From contig JARLJB010000290.1 in the NCBI GenBank assembly GCA_031291415.1, positions 62,001 to 126,000 on the forward strand: a DNA stretch of 64,000 nt. The letters run 5' to 3'. The DNA comes from Telmatospirillum sp. (GTDB taxonomy: Bacteria; Pseudomonadota; Alphaproteobacteria; Rhodospirillales; Magnetospirillaceae). Positions 9,475 through 19,234 of this stretch are shown here, in pieces; the first letter of the stretch is position 1, and each line of letters starts with the position of its first letter. The notes below the pieces were generated by a model. It was not told the DNA's origin, did no database searches, and saw only the letters and a program-made list of their open reading frames with translations. Position numbers and translations under genes: made by a program.

Positions 9475-9622
9475 CGGCTATTCGGCTCGGTCCATGACTG
9501 GTCCGACCGATTTTGGCGACCCAAAGCATGTTGCGGAAAAAAGGCATGAGAGAAACGTTGGGACGATGCGTTGACGCCCACCGTTCCCACGGATACCCTG
9601 GCCTTCCAGCGGAGAGTTTACC

Positions 9623-10987
9623 TTGCTCAAGAAACGCATTTCCAACCTGGCAATCCTCTTGTTTGTCTCACTGGCTCCCGGCGCCGCGTCGGCGCAAAAC
9701 CTTGAATTCATCCGGGATGCCGAGATCGAAAATACCATCCGCATGTATGCGACGCCACTGTTCCAGCAGGCCGGCGTCGAACCGTCGGCGGTCGAGATCC
9801 ATCTGGTGAAGGACAACGAGATCAATGCCTTCGTTGCCGAAGGGCTCAATCTCTTCATCAACACCGGCCTTATCGTCAAGACGGAGCATGCCGGTCAGTT
9901 GATCGGCGTCATCGCCCATGAAACCGGACACATCGCTGGCGGACACCTGGTCAAGGGCCGGGGAGAGATGGAAAACGCGGGCTACGCCTCGCTTGCGTCG
10001 ATGATTCTGGGCGCCGCGGCGGCCGTTGCCTCGCGGCGCGGCGATGTCGGCTCGGCCATCATGATGGGCGGCAATGAGATGGCCGAACGCAGCTATCTGG
10101 CTTTCAGCCGGACCATCGAGGGATCGGCCGATACGGCCGCCCTCACGTTCCTCGACAATTTGCACATGTCGGCACGCGGCTTTCTCGAATTCATGGAACT
10201 GCTGGGCGATCAGGAACTGCTGGTCACCGCCCGTCAGGATCCCTATGTGCGAACCCACCCCCTGACCCGCGAACGCGTTGACGAAGTCCGCCATCACGTC
10301 GAAAACTCGCCCTGGTCCGACACCCCCGTCCCGCCGGCCTATGTCGAACCGCATCGGCGCATCAAGGCGAAGCTGATCGCCTTCATCGAGCCGGCGGTGA
10401 CGACCCTCTATCGCTACAAGGAAAGCGACACCAGCCTGGAGGCGCGCTATGCCCGCGCCATAGCCTACTATCGCAAGCCCGATCTCGGGCGGGCGATTCC
10501 CCTGATCGATGGCCTGATTGCCGAACGCCCGGAAGATCCCTATTTTCATGAATTAAAGGGACAGATGCTGTTCGAAAACGGTCGGACCGCCGAAGCTGTT
10601 CCCGAGTACAAGCTGTCGGTAAAGTACCTACCCGACAACGCCTTGCTACGCGAAGAGTTGGGACAGGTTGAACTGGAGCTGGAGGACAACACCCAGTTGG
10701 CCGATGCCAAGGAACAGTTGACCTTCGTTACCCGTCACGAACCGGAAAACGCCAACGGATGGCGGCTTTTGGCCACGTCCTATGGCCGTATGGGCGACGA
10801 AACCATGGCAGCCTCATCGATGGCGGAATATGCTTTGCTGACCGGCCGCTGGAATGAAGCCCTGCACGACGCCATGAAGGCCCTCAAAAATCTTAAGAAG
10901 GGCACACCGACGGAAATCCGCATGCAGGACGTTCGATCGCAAGCCGAACAGATGCGCGACAGATCCAAGAATCAAGGCCGCCAATAA
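9623..10987 (+). CDS. Periplasmic M48 metalloprotease with TPR repeats (BepA-like)
   Basis: A signal peptide ending at 'ASA-QNLEF' is followed by an M48 peptidase domain with the zinc motif 'HETGHIAGGH' (near residue 100) and the third ligand region 'IEGSADTAAL'. The C-terminal half has TPR units ('AIAYYRKPDLGRAIPL', 'GQMLFENGRTAEAVPEY'). This architecture matches BepA/YfgC, which degrades or refolds stalled outer membrane proteins. The start codon is TTG, supported by GGAGAG 7 bases upstream; no ATG/GTG precedes the signal peptide in frame. The next gene also encodes a periplasmic folding factor. Confidence 0.92.
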   Translation: MLKKRISNLAILLFVSLAPGAASAQNLEFIRDAEIENTIRMYATPLFQQAGVEPSAVEIHLVKDNEINAFVAEGLNLFINTGLIVKTEHAGQLIGVIAHETGHIAGGHLVKGRGEMENAGYASLASMILGAAAAVASRRGDVGSAIMMGGNEMAERSYLAFSRTIEGSADTAALTFLDNLHMSARGFLEFMELLGDQELLVTARQDPYVRTHPLTRERVDEVRHHVENSPWSDTPVPPAYVEPHRRIKAKLIAFIEPAVTTLYRYKESDTSLEARYARAIAYYRKPDLGRAIPLIDGLIAERPEDPYFHELKGQMLFENGRTAEAVPEYKLSVKYLPDNALLREELGQVELELEDNTQLADAKEQLTFVTRHEPENANGWRLLATSYGRMGDETMAASSMAEYALLTGRWNEALHDAMKALKNLKKGTPTEIRMQDVRSQAEQMRDRSKNQGRQ

Positions 10988-11099
10988 GAGCCTGTTAATA
11001 AAGGGGCCAGACTTGCTCCTGGTGACGGACTGCCGCATGATGCGGCGCTCCACTGATGACATCCACGGGCTCCTTGGGCCCCTATCAAAGGCTAGACCC

Positions 11100-11858
11100 A
11101 TGTTCTTCCGCTCTCTGACCGCCGCCTTCTTGATCGCCGGCTCTCTGGCGGTCTTGCCCTCCGCTTCGCAAGCGCAGGAAGACCAGCCGCTTTCCGCCAA
11201 GCAGCAGGATGCGGTGAAGAAAATGATCCATGACTACATCATGGAAAATCCGTCCATCATCGCCGATGCCATCGAAGCACTGCGGCAGAAGGAAGAACTG
11301 GCCGCCGACGTCAGTGCGAAGAAAGCTATCGTCGAACGCAAGGCCGACATCTTCGAGGATCCGGAATCCCCCGTTCTCGGCAATGCCAAAGGCGACGTGA
11401 CGGTTGTCGAGTTCTTCGACTACCGCTGCCCCTACTGTAAAGCGATGACCGATCTGGTCCTTGAAACTGTGAAGACCGACGGCAAGGTCCGCCTGGTGAT
11501 GAAGGAGCTGCCGATCCTGGGGCCCGATTCGGTAACCGCCGCGCGCGCCGCCCTGGCCGCCAGAAACCAGAAAAAATATGAAGAATTCCACCGCGCCCTG
11601 ATGAAGCTGAAAGGTCCGATCAACGACGTTTCGGTGATGAAGACCGCAGCCGAAGTCGGCCTCAATGTCGAAAAACTGAAGAAGGACATGGAGGACGACC
11701 GCATCGATACGGTGCTGAAGAACAACATCCAGCTCGCCCATGCGCTGAATATCAGCGGCACACCCGGCTTCGTCATTGGTGACCAGGTGACGCCCGGCGC
11801 CATGAACCAGCAGGCCTTGAAGCAGATGATCGATCAGGCCCGCAAGCCGAAGAGCTGA
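11100..11858 (+). CDS. DsbA family thiol oxidoreductase (ScsC/Com1-like)
   Basis: 252 residues: signal peptide cut near 'SQA-QEDQ', an N-terminal helical extension (about residues 25-80, 'KKMIHDYIMENPSIIADAIEAL') of the kind that oligomerises ScsC-like proteins, then a thioredoxin fold with the active site 'FDYRCPYCKAM' and the cis-proline loop 'SGTPGFVIG'. It acts in the periplasm as an oxidase or disulfide isomerase. The trimerising extension favours an isomerase-type role, by family analogy. ATG 11100 has AAAGG about 10 bases upstream. A strong terminator follows. Confidence 0.92.
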   Translation: MFFRSLTAAFLIAGSLAVLPSASQAQEDQPLSAKQQDAVKKMIHDYIMENPSIIADAIEALRQKEELAADVSAKKAIVERKADIFEDPESPVLGNAKGDVTVVEFFDYRCPYCKAMTDLVLETVKTDGKVRLVMKELPILGPDSVTAARAALAARNQKKYEEFHRALMKLKGPINDVSVMKTAAEVGLNVEKLKKDMEDDRIDTVLKNNIQLAHALNISGTPGFVIGDQVTPGAMNQQALKQMIDQARKPKS

Positions 11859-11888
11859 ACCGGACACAGTCTTCACGCCCCAAAAGCA

Positions 11889-11920
11889 ATGGACCCGGAA
11901 GCCGACGCCTCCGGGTCCAT
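11889..11920 (+). terminator. Intrinsic terminator of the DsbA-like gene
   Basis: An 11-bp stem, ATGGACCCGGA with TCCGGGTCCAT, around a 10-base loop, followed by TCTTT. It also lies just past the end of the converging decarboxylase gene. Confidence 0.85.
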
Positions 11921-11948
11921 TCTTTATGCCTCGGTACTCCCGGAGGGC

Positions 11949-13076
11949 TTACACGTAGTAGGCCTTAAGCGGCTCGAATCCGTTGAAATTCACCGCCGAA
12001 TAGCTGGTGGTATAGGCGCCGGTCGCCAAAATCCGCACCTTGTCGCCGACCTTGAGATTGAGCGGCATCTGATACTGATACTTCTCGTAGAGAATGTCGG
12101 CCGAATCGCAGGTCGGGCCTGCCAGCACCACCGGTCCGGTGGGGCCGTCGCCCGGCACTTGCAGGCGGTATTTGATCGATTCATCCATGGTTTCGGCCAG
12201 ACCGCCGAACTTGCCGATGTCGAGATAGACCCAACGGACGTCCTCATCGTAGGACTTCCGGGAAATAAGCACCACTTCGGCCTCGATGACCCCCGAATCG
12301 CCGACCAGCGAACGACCGGGTTCGACGATCATGGTCGGCAGGTTATTGCCGAAATGTTTGGTCATGGCGTTCATGATGGCATTGGCATAGTCATCGACCG
12401 GGGCCACCTCGTCGCGGTAACGGGCTGGCAGGCCACCACCAAGATTGACCATCTTGAGCTCGATACCCGCTTCGTTCAGCGCGGTGAACAGCATCGCGGT
12501 CTTGCCCACGGCGATGTCCCACTGGTCGAGCCGCGTTTGCTGCGATCCCACATGGAACGAGATGCCATAAGGCTCCAGACCAAGATCGCGGGCCCGGATC
12601 AACAGATCCTTTGCCATGTCGGCTTCGCAGCCGAACTTGCGCGACAATGGCCACTCGGCTCCTTCGCAGGTCATCAGCAGGCGGCAGAACACCTTGGCTC
12701 CGGGCGCGGACTGGGCAAGCTTCTCGAGTTCAGCCTCGGAATCGAAGGCGAACAATCGAACGCCCTGGTCATAGGCCCAGGAAATGTCTTTCTGCTTCTT
12801 GATGGTATTGCCGAACGAGATGCGGTCGGGACTGGCGCCTGCCGCCAGCACCTGTTCGATTTCCGGACGACTGGCCGTATCGAAGCACGATCCCAGACTG
12901 ACCAGAAGAGAAATGACTTCTTTCGCCGGATTGGCCTTAACGGCGTAGAACACCTTGGCCACCGGCAGGAATCGTCGCAGGGCACCGTAGTTTCCGGCGA
13001 TCACATCGAGATCGACGACAAGGCATGGGGTTTCCGGCCGCTGATCGGCCAGAAAACGCGTAATCTTGGCGGTCAT
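11949..13076 (-). CDS. Ornithine decarboxylase (type III PLP fold)
   Basis: 375 residues of the eukaryote-like ornithine/lysine/arginine decarboxylase family, which makes putrescine (or cadaverine). Visible are the PLP lysine 'YAVKANP' (about residue 45), 'SFHVGSQQ', the glycine loop 'NLGGGLPARY', 'VEPGRSLVGD' and the active-site cysteine 'GPTCDSADIL'. ATG 13076 has AGGAG 6 bases upstream. It has a long upstream gap with strong secondary structure, fitting control by a polyamine-responsive leader. Ornithine versus lysine specificity is not resolved by eye. Confidence 0.92.
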   Translation of the reverse strand: MTAKITRFLADQRPETPCLVVDLDVIAGNYGALRRFLPVAKVFYAVKANPAKEVISLLVSLGSCFDTASRPEIEQVLAAGASPDRISFGNTIKKQKDISWAYDQGVRLFAFDSEAELEKLAQSAPGAKVFCRLLMTCEGAEWPLSRKFGCEADMAKDLLIRARDLGLEPYGISFHVGSQQTRLDQWDIAVGKTAMLFTALNEAGIELKMVNLGGGLPARYRDEVAPVDDYANAIMNAMTKHFGNNLPTMIVEPGRSLVGDSGVIEAEVVLISRKSYDEDVRWVYLDIGKFGGLAETMDESIKYRLQVPGDGPTGPVVLAGPTCDSADILYEKYQYQMPLNLKVGDKVRILATGAYTTSYSAVNFNGFEPLKAYYV

Positions 13077-13151
13077 CGCATACTCCTGTACGCGAAGGAA
13101 TGACAAAGCAGGTGAGGAGTGCGGGACCGAGACGGTACCGCGGGACTATTC

Positions 13152-13194
13152 AGACGGTCGCCCCTTGAAAGCCGAAGGCTTCAAGCGACCGTCT
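13152..13194 (-). promoter_or_regulatory. Structured 5' leader hairpin of the ornithine decarboxylase gene
   Basis: AGACGGTCGC pairs with GCGACCGTCT (10 bp), enclosing a second helix TTGA(A)AGCC/GGCTTCAA with a GAA loop. It starts 76 bases upstream of the decarboxylase start, inside a roughly 630-bp gap without genes whose AT-rich part (13430-13510) is the likely promoter region. This is where alphaproteobacteria carry the speF leader RNA; I cannot confirm the consensus by eye. Confidence 0.5.
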
Positions 13195-13663
13195 ACATAC
13201 TGTCCCGACAGGAAAAGACTGGTGACGGCACAGTTCCTTGACCTTGCCCGCTGCAAACTGATGGCAGACAACGAGCGTGGTCGGCAGAGCAACGAATAAC
13301 AACGGACATAGCCATTTCCTCCGGGGTGCCGGGACTTCCGGCAAGCAGCAGAAGAACGCCTTGACGTCGTTGCTTAACCAACTTCGGGCCAGAGGCACGT
13401 GCGCGGTACGTCTATGGCCGCTGTTTACGCTTTTTTTCAGCGATGAAAAGGGAAAAATTTCCCTCCCCCGATTTTTTTTCAATTAATCAACAAAATCAGT
13501 ACGTTACAGAAGGGCAAAAATGTCAAAAACATGGCACTTTTGCGAGCTTTTCGCGCCCCTCCAAACGATCGATTCCCCGATGCGCGAAAGTCGACGCCAT
13601 CGCGACCGCCCTTTGGGACGCCTATCGGCCGATATTTTCAGATAGATTGAGAGGGCGACGGTT
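13195..13663. other. Intergenic stretch: probable promoter and leader, no gene seen
   Basis: No convincing coding frame. It holds an AT-rich core at 13430-13510 (T-runs, the palindrome GGGAAAAATTTCCC at 13450-13463) suited to a promoter firing left into the ornithine decarboxylase leader. The exact -35/-10 could not be placed. Confidence 0.4.
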
Positions 13664-13699
13664 CCCTATCGGCCGTCATTGAAATGACGGTCGATAGGG
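13664..13699 (-). terminator. Long hairpin after thiS-thiG
   Basis: CCCTATCGGCCGTCAT pairs with ATGACGGTCGATAGGG with one mismatch and a 4-base loop: 15 of 16 positions pair. It begins 9 bases past the thiSG stop. No U-run follows in either direction, so it may stabilise the 3' end or need Rho rather than act as a classical terminator. Confidence 0.55.
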
Positions 13700-13707
13700 A
13701 AAAAAGA

Positions 13708-14700
13708 TCAGATCAGCCCAGCCAGCGGACTGCTGGGATCAGCGTAACGCTTCTTGGGCATCCGCCCGGCCCGGTAGGACAGGCGTCCCGCCTCGACCGC
13801 CAACCTCATGGCTTTCGCCATGGCGATCGGATCTTTGGCTTCGGCGATCGCGGTATTCATCAGCACGCCATCGCAGCCGAGTTCCATGGCGATCGCGGCA
13901 TCCGACGCGGTTCCCACGCCGGCGTCGACGAGAACCGGCACGCGCGCCTGTTCGATGATCAGACGAATATTGACGGGATTTTGGATACCCAAACCCGACC
14001 CGATCGGCGCACCCAACGGCATGATGGCCGAGCAGCCGAGATCCTCCAGCCGTTTGGCGATGATCGGATCATCGGTACAGTAGACCATGACCTTGAAGCC
14101 GTCCTTAATCAGAACCTCGGTCGCTTTCAAAGTCTCGATCATATCGGGATAGAGACTTTTCTGGTCGCCCAACACCTCAAGCTTCACCAGGTCCCAGCCC
14201 CCCGCCTCACGGGCCAGGCGCAGTGTGCGCACCGCCTCATCGGCGGTAAAACAGCCGGCTGTATTGGGAAGAAAGGTGTAGTCCTTCGGACTGACGTAAT
14301 CGACCAGCATCGGCTTCGACGGATCTGAGAGATTGATCCGCCGGACGGCGACGGTGACGATTTCGGCGCCGGACGCCTTGATGGCGACGGCCGTTTCCTT
14401 GAAATCTTTATATTTTCCCGTACCGACCAATAGTCTTGAGTGAAAACGCCGGCCGGCGACGATCAGCGGGTCATCGTCATCGGCAGCATCAGCCGCCGGT
14501 GCACCGCCGCCAATAAAATGGACGATCTCCAGACGGTCGCCGTCGCAGAGCGCGGTATGCCCATAGGCTGATTTCGGTACGATCTCGAGATTTCGCTCGA
14601 CAGCCACTTTACGGTGATCGATGCCAAGCTCGCCCAGCAACGATTCGACAGAAACGGCGGCCGCCAGCGTGCGCGCCTCGCCATTGATGGTCACTAGCAT
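13708..14700 (-). CDS. thiSG: ThiS-ThiG fusion: sulfur carrier and thiazole synthase
   Basis: A single frame joins a ThiS ubiquitin-like sulfur carrier (residues 1-about 66, ending '[12 protein letters not shown]') to a full thiazole synthase ThiG (from about residue 78). ThiG landmarks include '[11 protein letters not shown]', the imine lysine in '[10 protein letters not shown]', and '[13 protein letters not shown]'. It forms the thiazole phosphate of thiamine. ThiS works through a free C-terminal Gly-Gly thiocarboxylate, here buried inside the fusion, which is the puzzle. ATG 14700 has GGAA 6 bases upstream; a TTG 7 codons earlier is less likely. I saw no TPP riboswitch in the 154-bp gap to aroQ. 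Confidence 0.93.
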   Translation of the reverse strand: MLVTINGEARTLAAAVSVESLLGELGIDHRKVAVERNLEIVPKSAYGHTALCDGDRLEIVHFIGGGAPAADAADDDDPLIVAGRRFHSRLLVGTGKYKDFKETAVAIKASGAEIVTVAVRRINLSDPSKPMLVDYVSPKDYTFLPNTAGCFTADEAVRTLRLAREAGGWDLVKLEVLGDQKSLYPDMIETLKATEVLIKDGFKVMVYCTDDPIIAKRLEDLGCSAIMPLGAPIGSGLGIQNPVNIRLIIEQARVPVLVDAGVGTASDAAIAMELGCDGVLMNTAIAEAKDPIAMAKAMRLAVEAGRLSYRAGRMPKKRYADPSSPLAGLI

Positions 14701-14854
14701 GGGAATTCCATTTGCGGTCAAAGGGATAAACCGATTTCGATAACCTAGTATGGGCTACCCGGCACGCTGTTTCAACGCCCAACACCATTGCACAAGCCGC
14801 CGCCCATGCTATAACGGCCCGCATGATTTATTGGCGACACGGCGCGGAGCGCCT

Positions 14855-15325
14855 ATGACCCCGACTATTCTGCTGTTGAACGGCCCCAACCTGAACCTGT
14901 TGGGCACCCGTCAACCGGAGATCTATGGACACCAGACGCTTGCCGACATCGAACAGGCTTGCCGTCGTCATGGCCAGACTCTCGGCCTTGCCATCGATTT
15001 CCGCCAGAGCAACCACGAAGGCGAACTGGTCGACTGGATTCAACAAGCCCGCGGCCGAGCTGCGGGAATCATTATCAATCCCGCGGCCTATTCCCACACT
15101 TCGGTCGCCGTCCTCGACGCCCTCCTGGCGGTCGAGTTGCCGGTCGTCGAAGTCCATCTGTCCAACATCCACCAGCGGGAGGAATACCGCCGTCATTCCT
15201 ATGTGTCGCAAGCGGCCGTCGGCGTGATTTGCGGTTTTGGCAGCCATGGCTACATCCTGGCGCTCGACGCCATCAGACGCCTGGCCGCGCCCCCGACACT
15301 CCCTCCCGATAGCGAAGAGGCATAA
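14855..15325 (+). CDS. aroQ: Type II 3-dehydroquinate dehydratase
   Basis: Third step of the shikimate pathway. 156 residues, the usual size of the dodecameric type II enzyme. Motifs: '[18 protein letters not shown]' with the catalytic Tyr, '[12 protein letters not shown]', '[12 protein letters not shown]' and '[18 protein letters not shown]'. ATG 14855 has GGAG 5 bases upstream; in-frame sequence before it lacks family likeness. It overlaps accB by one base (TAATG), so aroQ-accB-accC form an operon, a common arrangement in proteobacteria. Confidence 0.97.
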   Translation: MTPTILLLNGPNLNLLGTRQPEIYGHQTLADIEQACRRHGQTLGLAIDFRQSNHEGELVDWIQQARGRAAGIIINPAAYSHTSVAVLDALLAVELPVVEVHLSNIHQREEYRRHSYVSQAAVGVICGFGSHGYILALDAIRRLAAPPTLPPDSEEA

Positions 15326-15780
15326 TGGCTAAAACCCCGATCGACAGCGAGATGATCCGCTCGCTGGCCGCCCTGCTCGATGAAACAAACCTGAGCGAGA
15401 TCGAGTACGAAGCCGGTGGACTCCGGCTCCGTGTGGCCCGCAACGCCGGACCGACGCTCTCCTACGCGCCACCGGCCAATCCGGTTCCGGCCACCACGAC
15501 GGTCGCCGCAACCGCAGCCGCGCAGGCCGCAGATCCGGCCAATAATCCAGGCGCCGTCAAATCGCCGATGGTCGGCGTTGTCTATCTGTCACCCGATCCC
15601 GACGCCCCGCGTTTCGTCAACGTCGGCGACTCCGTCGCCGAAGGACAGACGCTGCTCCTTATCGAGGCGATGAAGACGTTCAACACGATACGCGCCACGA
15701 AAAGCGGCAAAGTTGAGGCCATCCTTGTCGAGAGCGGCCAGCCAGTGGAATTCGGCGAACCCCTTCTGATCATCGGCTGA
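15325..15780 (+). CDS. accB: Biotin carboxyl carrier protein of acetyl-CoA carboxylase
   Basis: 151 residues: an N-terminal helical domain, a Pro/Ala/Thr-rich linker (about residues 50-75) and a C-terminal biotinyl domain with the biotin lysine in 'LIEAMKTF'. The 'thumb' insert '[16 protein letters not shown]' typical of bacterial BCCP is present. It carries carboxybiotin between AccC and the carboxyltransferase in fatty acid synthesis. Start codon overlaps the aroQ stop; accC begins one base after its stop. Confidence 0.97.
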   Translation: MAKTPIDSEMIRSLAALLDETNLSEIEYEAGGLRLRVARNAGPTLSYAPPANPVPATTTVAATAAAQAADPANNPGAVKSPMVGVVYLSPDPDAPRFVNVGDSVAEGQTLLLIEAMKTFNTIRATKSGKVEAILVESGQPVEFGEPLLIIG

Positions 15781-15781
15781 C

Positions 15782-17122
15782 ATGTTCGAAAAGATCCTTA
15801 TCGCCAACCGGGGCGAAATCGCACTTCGCATTCATCGCGCCTGCCGCGAGATGGGAATCAAGACGGTCGCCGTTCATTCCACCGCGGACCAGGACGCCAT
15901 GCATGTCCGGCTGGCCGACGAATCGGTTTGCATCGGTCCGCCGCCGGCCCGTGACAGCTACCTCAACCAGGCGTCGATCATCGCGGCGGCGACCATCACC
16001 AACGCCGATGCCATTCATCCGGGATATGGGTTTCTCTCGGAAAATGCCGACTTTGCCCAAATGGTCGAAGAGCACGGGATCACCTTCATCGGTCCGTCTC
16101 CCGACCACATCCGCATGATGGGCGACAAGATCACCGCCAAACGGGCCGCCAAGGGCGCAGGCATCCCCTGCGTTCCAGGGTCGGATGGACCGGTTCCCAC
16201 CGAGGAGGATGCCCTTCGTTTTGCCGAGGAGATCGGCTATCCGGTGCTGATCAAGGCCACCGCCGGCGGCGGCGGCAAAGGCATGAAAAGCGCGGACAGC
16301 AAGGATGATCTGATCGAAGCCTTCCGCATGGCTCGCCGCGAGGCGAAGGCCGCCTTCGGCAATGACGAGGTCTACATGGAGAAATATCTCCAGAAACCCC
16401 GGCATATCGAGATCCAGATCCTTGCCGACAACTATGGCAACGTGGTGCACCTGGGCGAACGCGACTGCTCGCTGCAGCGCAAGCACCAGAAAGTCATGGA
16501 AGAAGCGCCGTCGCCGGCGCTGAACGCCGACGCCCGCGAACGAATCGGCAGGATCGCCTGCGAAGCCATTAAGAAGCTGGGCTACCGCAATGCCGGTACT
16601 CTTGAGTTTCTTTACGAAGACGGCGAGTTCTATTTCATTGAGATGAACACCCGCCTGCAGGTCGAACATCCGATCACCGAGGCCATTTCCGGCATCGACA
16701 TCGTCCGCGAACAGATCCGCATCGCCGCCGGAGCTCCGCTGGGCTATACCCAGGAGGACGTGCATTTCTCCGGCCATGCCATCGAATGCCGGATCAATGC
16801 CGAAGATCCGGTGACTTTTGTCCCCTCACCCGGCACCATCGGCGGCTTCCATACGCCTGGCGGTCTTGGAGTCCGGGTAGATTCCGGTCTTTATTCGGGT
16901 TACCGGGTCCCCCCAAACTACGACAGCATGATCGCCAAGCTGATTGTCCACGCGAACACTCGTAATGAATGCCTGATGCGGTTGCGCCGTGCCTTGGGCG
17001 AGTTCGTCATCGAAGGCGTGAAGACGACCATTCCGCTGCAAAACCGCCTGATCGCCGAGCCGGATTTCATCAACGGCGACTACGATATCCACTGGCTCGA
17101 ACGATTCGTGGAAAAAAAATAG
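15782..17122 (+). CDS. accC: Biotin carboxylase of acetyl-CoA carboxylase
   Basis: 446 residues, full length. The N-terminal '[16 protein letters not shown]' is followed by the ATP-grasp domain ('[12 protein letters not shown]', near residue 160), 'HIEIQILAD', and the catalytic '[18 protein letters not shown]'. It carboxylates the biotin on AccB using ATP and bicarbonate. It is last in the aroQ-accBC operon; an inverted repeat follows 20 bases later. Confidence 0.97.
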   Translation: MFEKILIANRGEIALRIHRACREMGIKTVAVHSTADQDAMHVRLADESVCIGPPPARDSYLNQASIIAAATITNADAIHPGYGFLSENADFAQMVEEHGITFIGPSPDHIRMMGDKITAKRAAKGAGIPCVPGSDGPVPTEEDALRFAEEIGYPVLIKATAGGGGKGMKSADSKDDLIEAFRMARREAKAAFGNDEVYMEKYLQKPRHIEIQILADNYGNVVHLGERDCSLQRKHQKVMEEAPSPALNADARERIGRIACEAIKKLGYRNAGTLEFLYEDGEFYFIEMNTRLQVEHPITEAISGIDIVREQIRIAAGAPLGYTQEDVHFSGHAIECRINAEDPVTFVPSPGTIGGFHTPGGLGVRVDSGLYSGYRVPPNYDSMIAKLIVHANTRNECLMRLRRALGEFVIEGVKTTIPLQNRLIAEPDFINGDYDIHWLERFVEKK

Positions 17123-17141
17123 CCTATGAACCTCCGGGTTT

Positions 17142-17184
17142 CTCCCCATGTCTCGAGGAACAAGTCCCATCGAGGCATGGGGAG
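17142..17184 (+). terminator. Inverted repeat after accC
   Basis: CTCCCCATG with CATGGGGAG, continued inside by CTCGA/TCGAG, around a 13-base loop. There is no U-run, so it is a weak or Rho-assisted terminator at best. Confidence 0.45.
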
Positions 17185-17269
17185 GGCGGACTACACTGTC
17201 ATCAAACCAAAATAATTGGCGGCGTCGTTTTGTGGTAGTGAGCCCTGTTCAATAGAACGGAGCCATCAC

Positions 17270-19114
17270 ATGCGTTTGTTGATTAGCACTGCCGCCATTT
17301 TGGGTACCTTGGCCTTTCCAGCCTTTGCCCAACCGCATCCCCACAATGTCATTCTCTTCGTTGCCGACGGCCTGCGACCGGGAATGGTCAACGAGCAAAC
17401 TGCTCCCACGATGACTGCTCTGATGGCGCGCGGTGTTCACTTCACCAACACGCACTCGTTGTTCCCAACCTTCACCACGGCCAACGCGTCCGGCATGGCG
17501 ACGGGACACATGCTTGGCGACACGGGCGACTTCAGCAACACCATCTACAGCGGCTTCCAGGTTCCAGGAGCCGGCGACAGCCTGACTCCATTCCTGGAAA
17601 GCGACCCGGTGCTGGGCGATGTCGACGAACATTTTTCGGGCGATTATCTGAACGAAGAGACGATCTTGAAGGCGGCTCGCGATGCCGGATACTCGACCGC
17701 AACCATCGGCAAGCTTGGCCCGGCGCTCATCTTCGACCATACCGAAAGGACCGGTCAGCACACCATCGTCATCGATGACACGACTGGACGGAACGGTGGC
17801 ATCCCGCTGTCCGACGAGGTCAAGCAACGCCTTTCCGCGGCACAGCTGCCCGAGCAGGCGCCGGCCCGCGGCGACAACGGCAAAGCCGGAAGCAATACAG
17901 TTCCGGGAACCATCATCGCCAATGTCGAACAGCAGACGTTTTTCGCCGACGCGACGACGAAAGCGGTGTTGCCGTTATTCAAGGATCGCAAGAAACCTTT
18001 CGTGGTGGTCTATTGGTCTCGTGACCCCGATGGCACGCAGCATAACCAGGGCGACAGCCTGGGACGTCTGATTCCCGGCATCAACGGGCCGACCTCCCTC
18101 GCCTCCATCAAAAATGCCGACGACAATTTGGCGAAGCTGCTCGCCGGCCTCGAACAGCAGGGGCTCGACGGCGACACCGACGTCATCATCACCTCGGATC
18201 ATGGCTTCTCGACGATCTCCAAGGAAAGCGCCACCAGTTGGGCGGCGACGCAAAGCTACAAAGACGTCACAGCCAATCTGCTGCCGCCTGGTTTCCTGGC
18301 GATCGACATCGCCCACGCGCTCGATATGAACCTTTTTGATCCAGACGCCAAAGGCGCCCAGGTGAACGCTGGCGCCTACCCCACCCGCGGTGACGGACTT
18401 ATCGGAAATGACGCAGAGCATCCGGAGGTCGTCGTTGCCTCCAACGGCGGCTCCGATCTCGTCTATTTGCCGACCGGCGACAAGGCGCTCGCCGCCAAGG
18501 TGGTCGCTGCGCTGTCCCGACAGGACTATGTCAGCGGTCTTTTCGTCGATGACAGTCTCGGGAAGATTCCAGGGACGCTACCGCTGTCTGCCATCGCGCT
18601 GAAAGGGACCGCCGTCACTCCGATGCCAGCCATTGCCGTTAACTTCCGGACCTTCTCTCTGGGTTGCGCCGACCCGACCACCTGCGGCGTCGAAGTGGCC
18701 GACACCGGACTGCAGCAAGGTCAGGGCATGCATGGCAGTTTCTCGCGGGCCGACACCCGCAACATCATGGGCGCCGCCGGTCCCAGTTTCCGTCAGCATT
18801 TCGAGGACGCGGCGCCGGCCAGCAACGCCGACATCGGGAAAACCATCGCCAAGCTGCTCGATCTCAAGATCGTCGACAAAGGCAAGCTGGTCGGGCGCGT
18901 ACTGACCGAAGCGATGCCCAAGGGAACGATGCCCAGCGTGCAGTCGACTGTCGTTCGATCGGAAGCGGACACGAATGGACATGTCACCGTGGTGCTGTCG
19001 CAGACGGTCGGTACCACCCGTTATTTCGACGCCGCCGGCTATCCTGGTCGAACCCTTGGTCTTCCCGCCGAGATCGATCGGCAGCCGACGGTCGGTCATC
19101 CGGCAAAACAATAA
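17270..19114 (+). CDS. Secreted alkaline-phosphatase-fold phosphodiesterase/nucleotide pyrophosphatase
   Basis: 614 residues with a signal peptide (cut at 'AFA-QPHPH'). The mature start 'NVILFVADGLRPGMV' gives the first metal Asp, 'TFTTANASGMATGH' holds the nucleophile Thr, and 'DVIITSDHGFSTI' gives the second metal Asp-His pair: the type I phosphodiesterase/NPP pattern with two metals. It acts in the periplasm, probably releasing phosphate or nucleosides from nucleotides or phosphodiesters. ATG 17270 has GGAG 9 bases upstream. It stands alone, with a terminator downstream. Confidence 0.88.
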   Translation: MRLLISTAAILGTLAFPAFAQPHPHNVILFVADGLRPGMVNEQTAPTMTALMARGVHFTNTHSLFPTFTTANASGMATGHMLGDTGDFSNTIYSGFQVPGAGDSLTPFLESDPVLGDVDEHFSGDYLNEETILKAARDAGYSTATIGKLGPALIFDHTERTGQHTIVIDDTTGRNGGIPLSDEVKQRLSAAQLPEQAPARGDNGKAGSNTVPGTIIANVEQQTFFADATTKAVLPLFKDRKKPFVVVYWSRDPDGTQHNQGDSLGRLIPGINGPTSLASIKNADDNLAKLLAGLEQQGLDGDTDVIITSDHGFSTISKESATSWAATQSYKDVTANLLPPGFLAIDIAHALDMNLFDPDAKGAQVNAGAYPTRGDGLIGNDAEHPEVVVASNGGSDLVYLPTGDKALAAKVVAALSRQDYVSGLFVDDSLGKIPGTLPLSAIALKGTAVTPMPAIAVNFRTFSLGCADPTTCGVEVADTGLQQGQGMHGSFSRADTRNIMGAAGPSFRQHFEDAAPASNADIGKTIAKLLDLKIVDKGKLVGRVLTEAMPKGTMPSVQSTVVRSEADTNGHVTVVLSQTVGTTRYFDAAGYPGRTLGLPAEIDRQPTVGHPAKQ

Positions 19115-19200
19115 TTTCTCTGGCGACGGCGGCCGGGACATTTCGAATGAAACGCCCCGCCACCGTCGAGACCGTCAAGCTTTCTTCTCGCACAAGACCT

Positions 19201-19234
19201 GAAAGCCGTATGCGTGCCAACGCATGCGGCTTTC
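19201..19234 (+). terminator. Terminator of the phosphodiesterase gene
   Basis: GAAAGCCGTATGCG pairs with CGCATGCGGCTTTC with one mismatch around a 6-base loop, then CTTGTG. Good stem, weak U-run. Confidence 0.65.

Noticed and set aside
8113-9549. 478-codon open frame on the plus strand
   Set aside because: Antisense to the aminotransferase gene and overlapping the small gene and its terminator.
14701-14854. Possible TPP riboswitch before thiSG
   Set aside because: The gap is only 154 bp, shared with aroQ, and I found no CTGAGA-type thi box.
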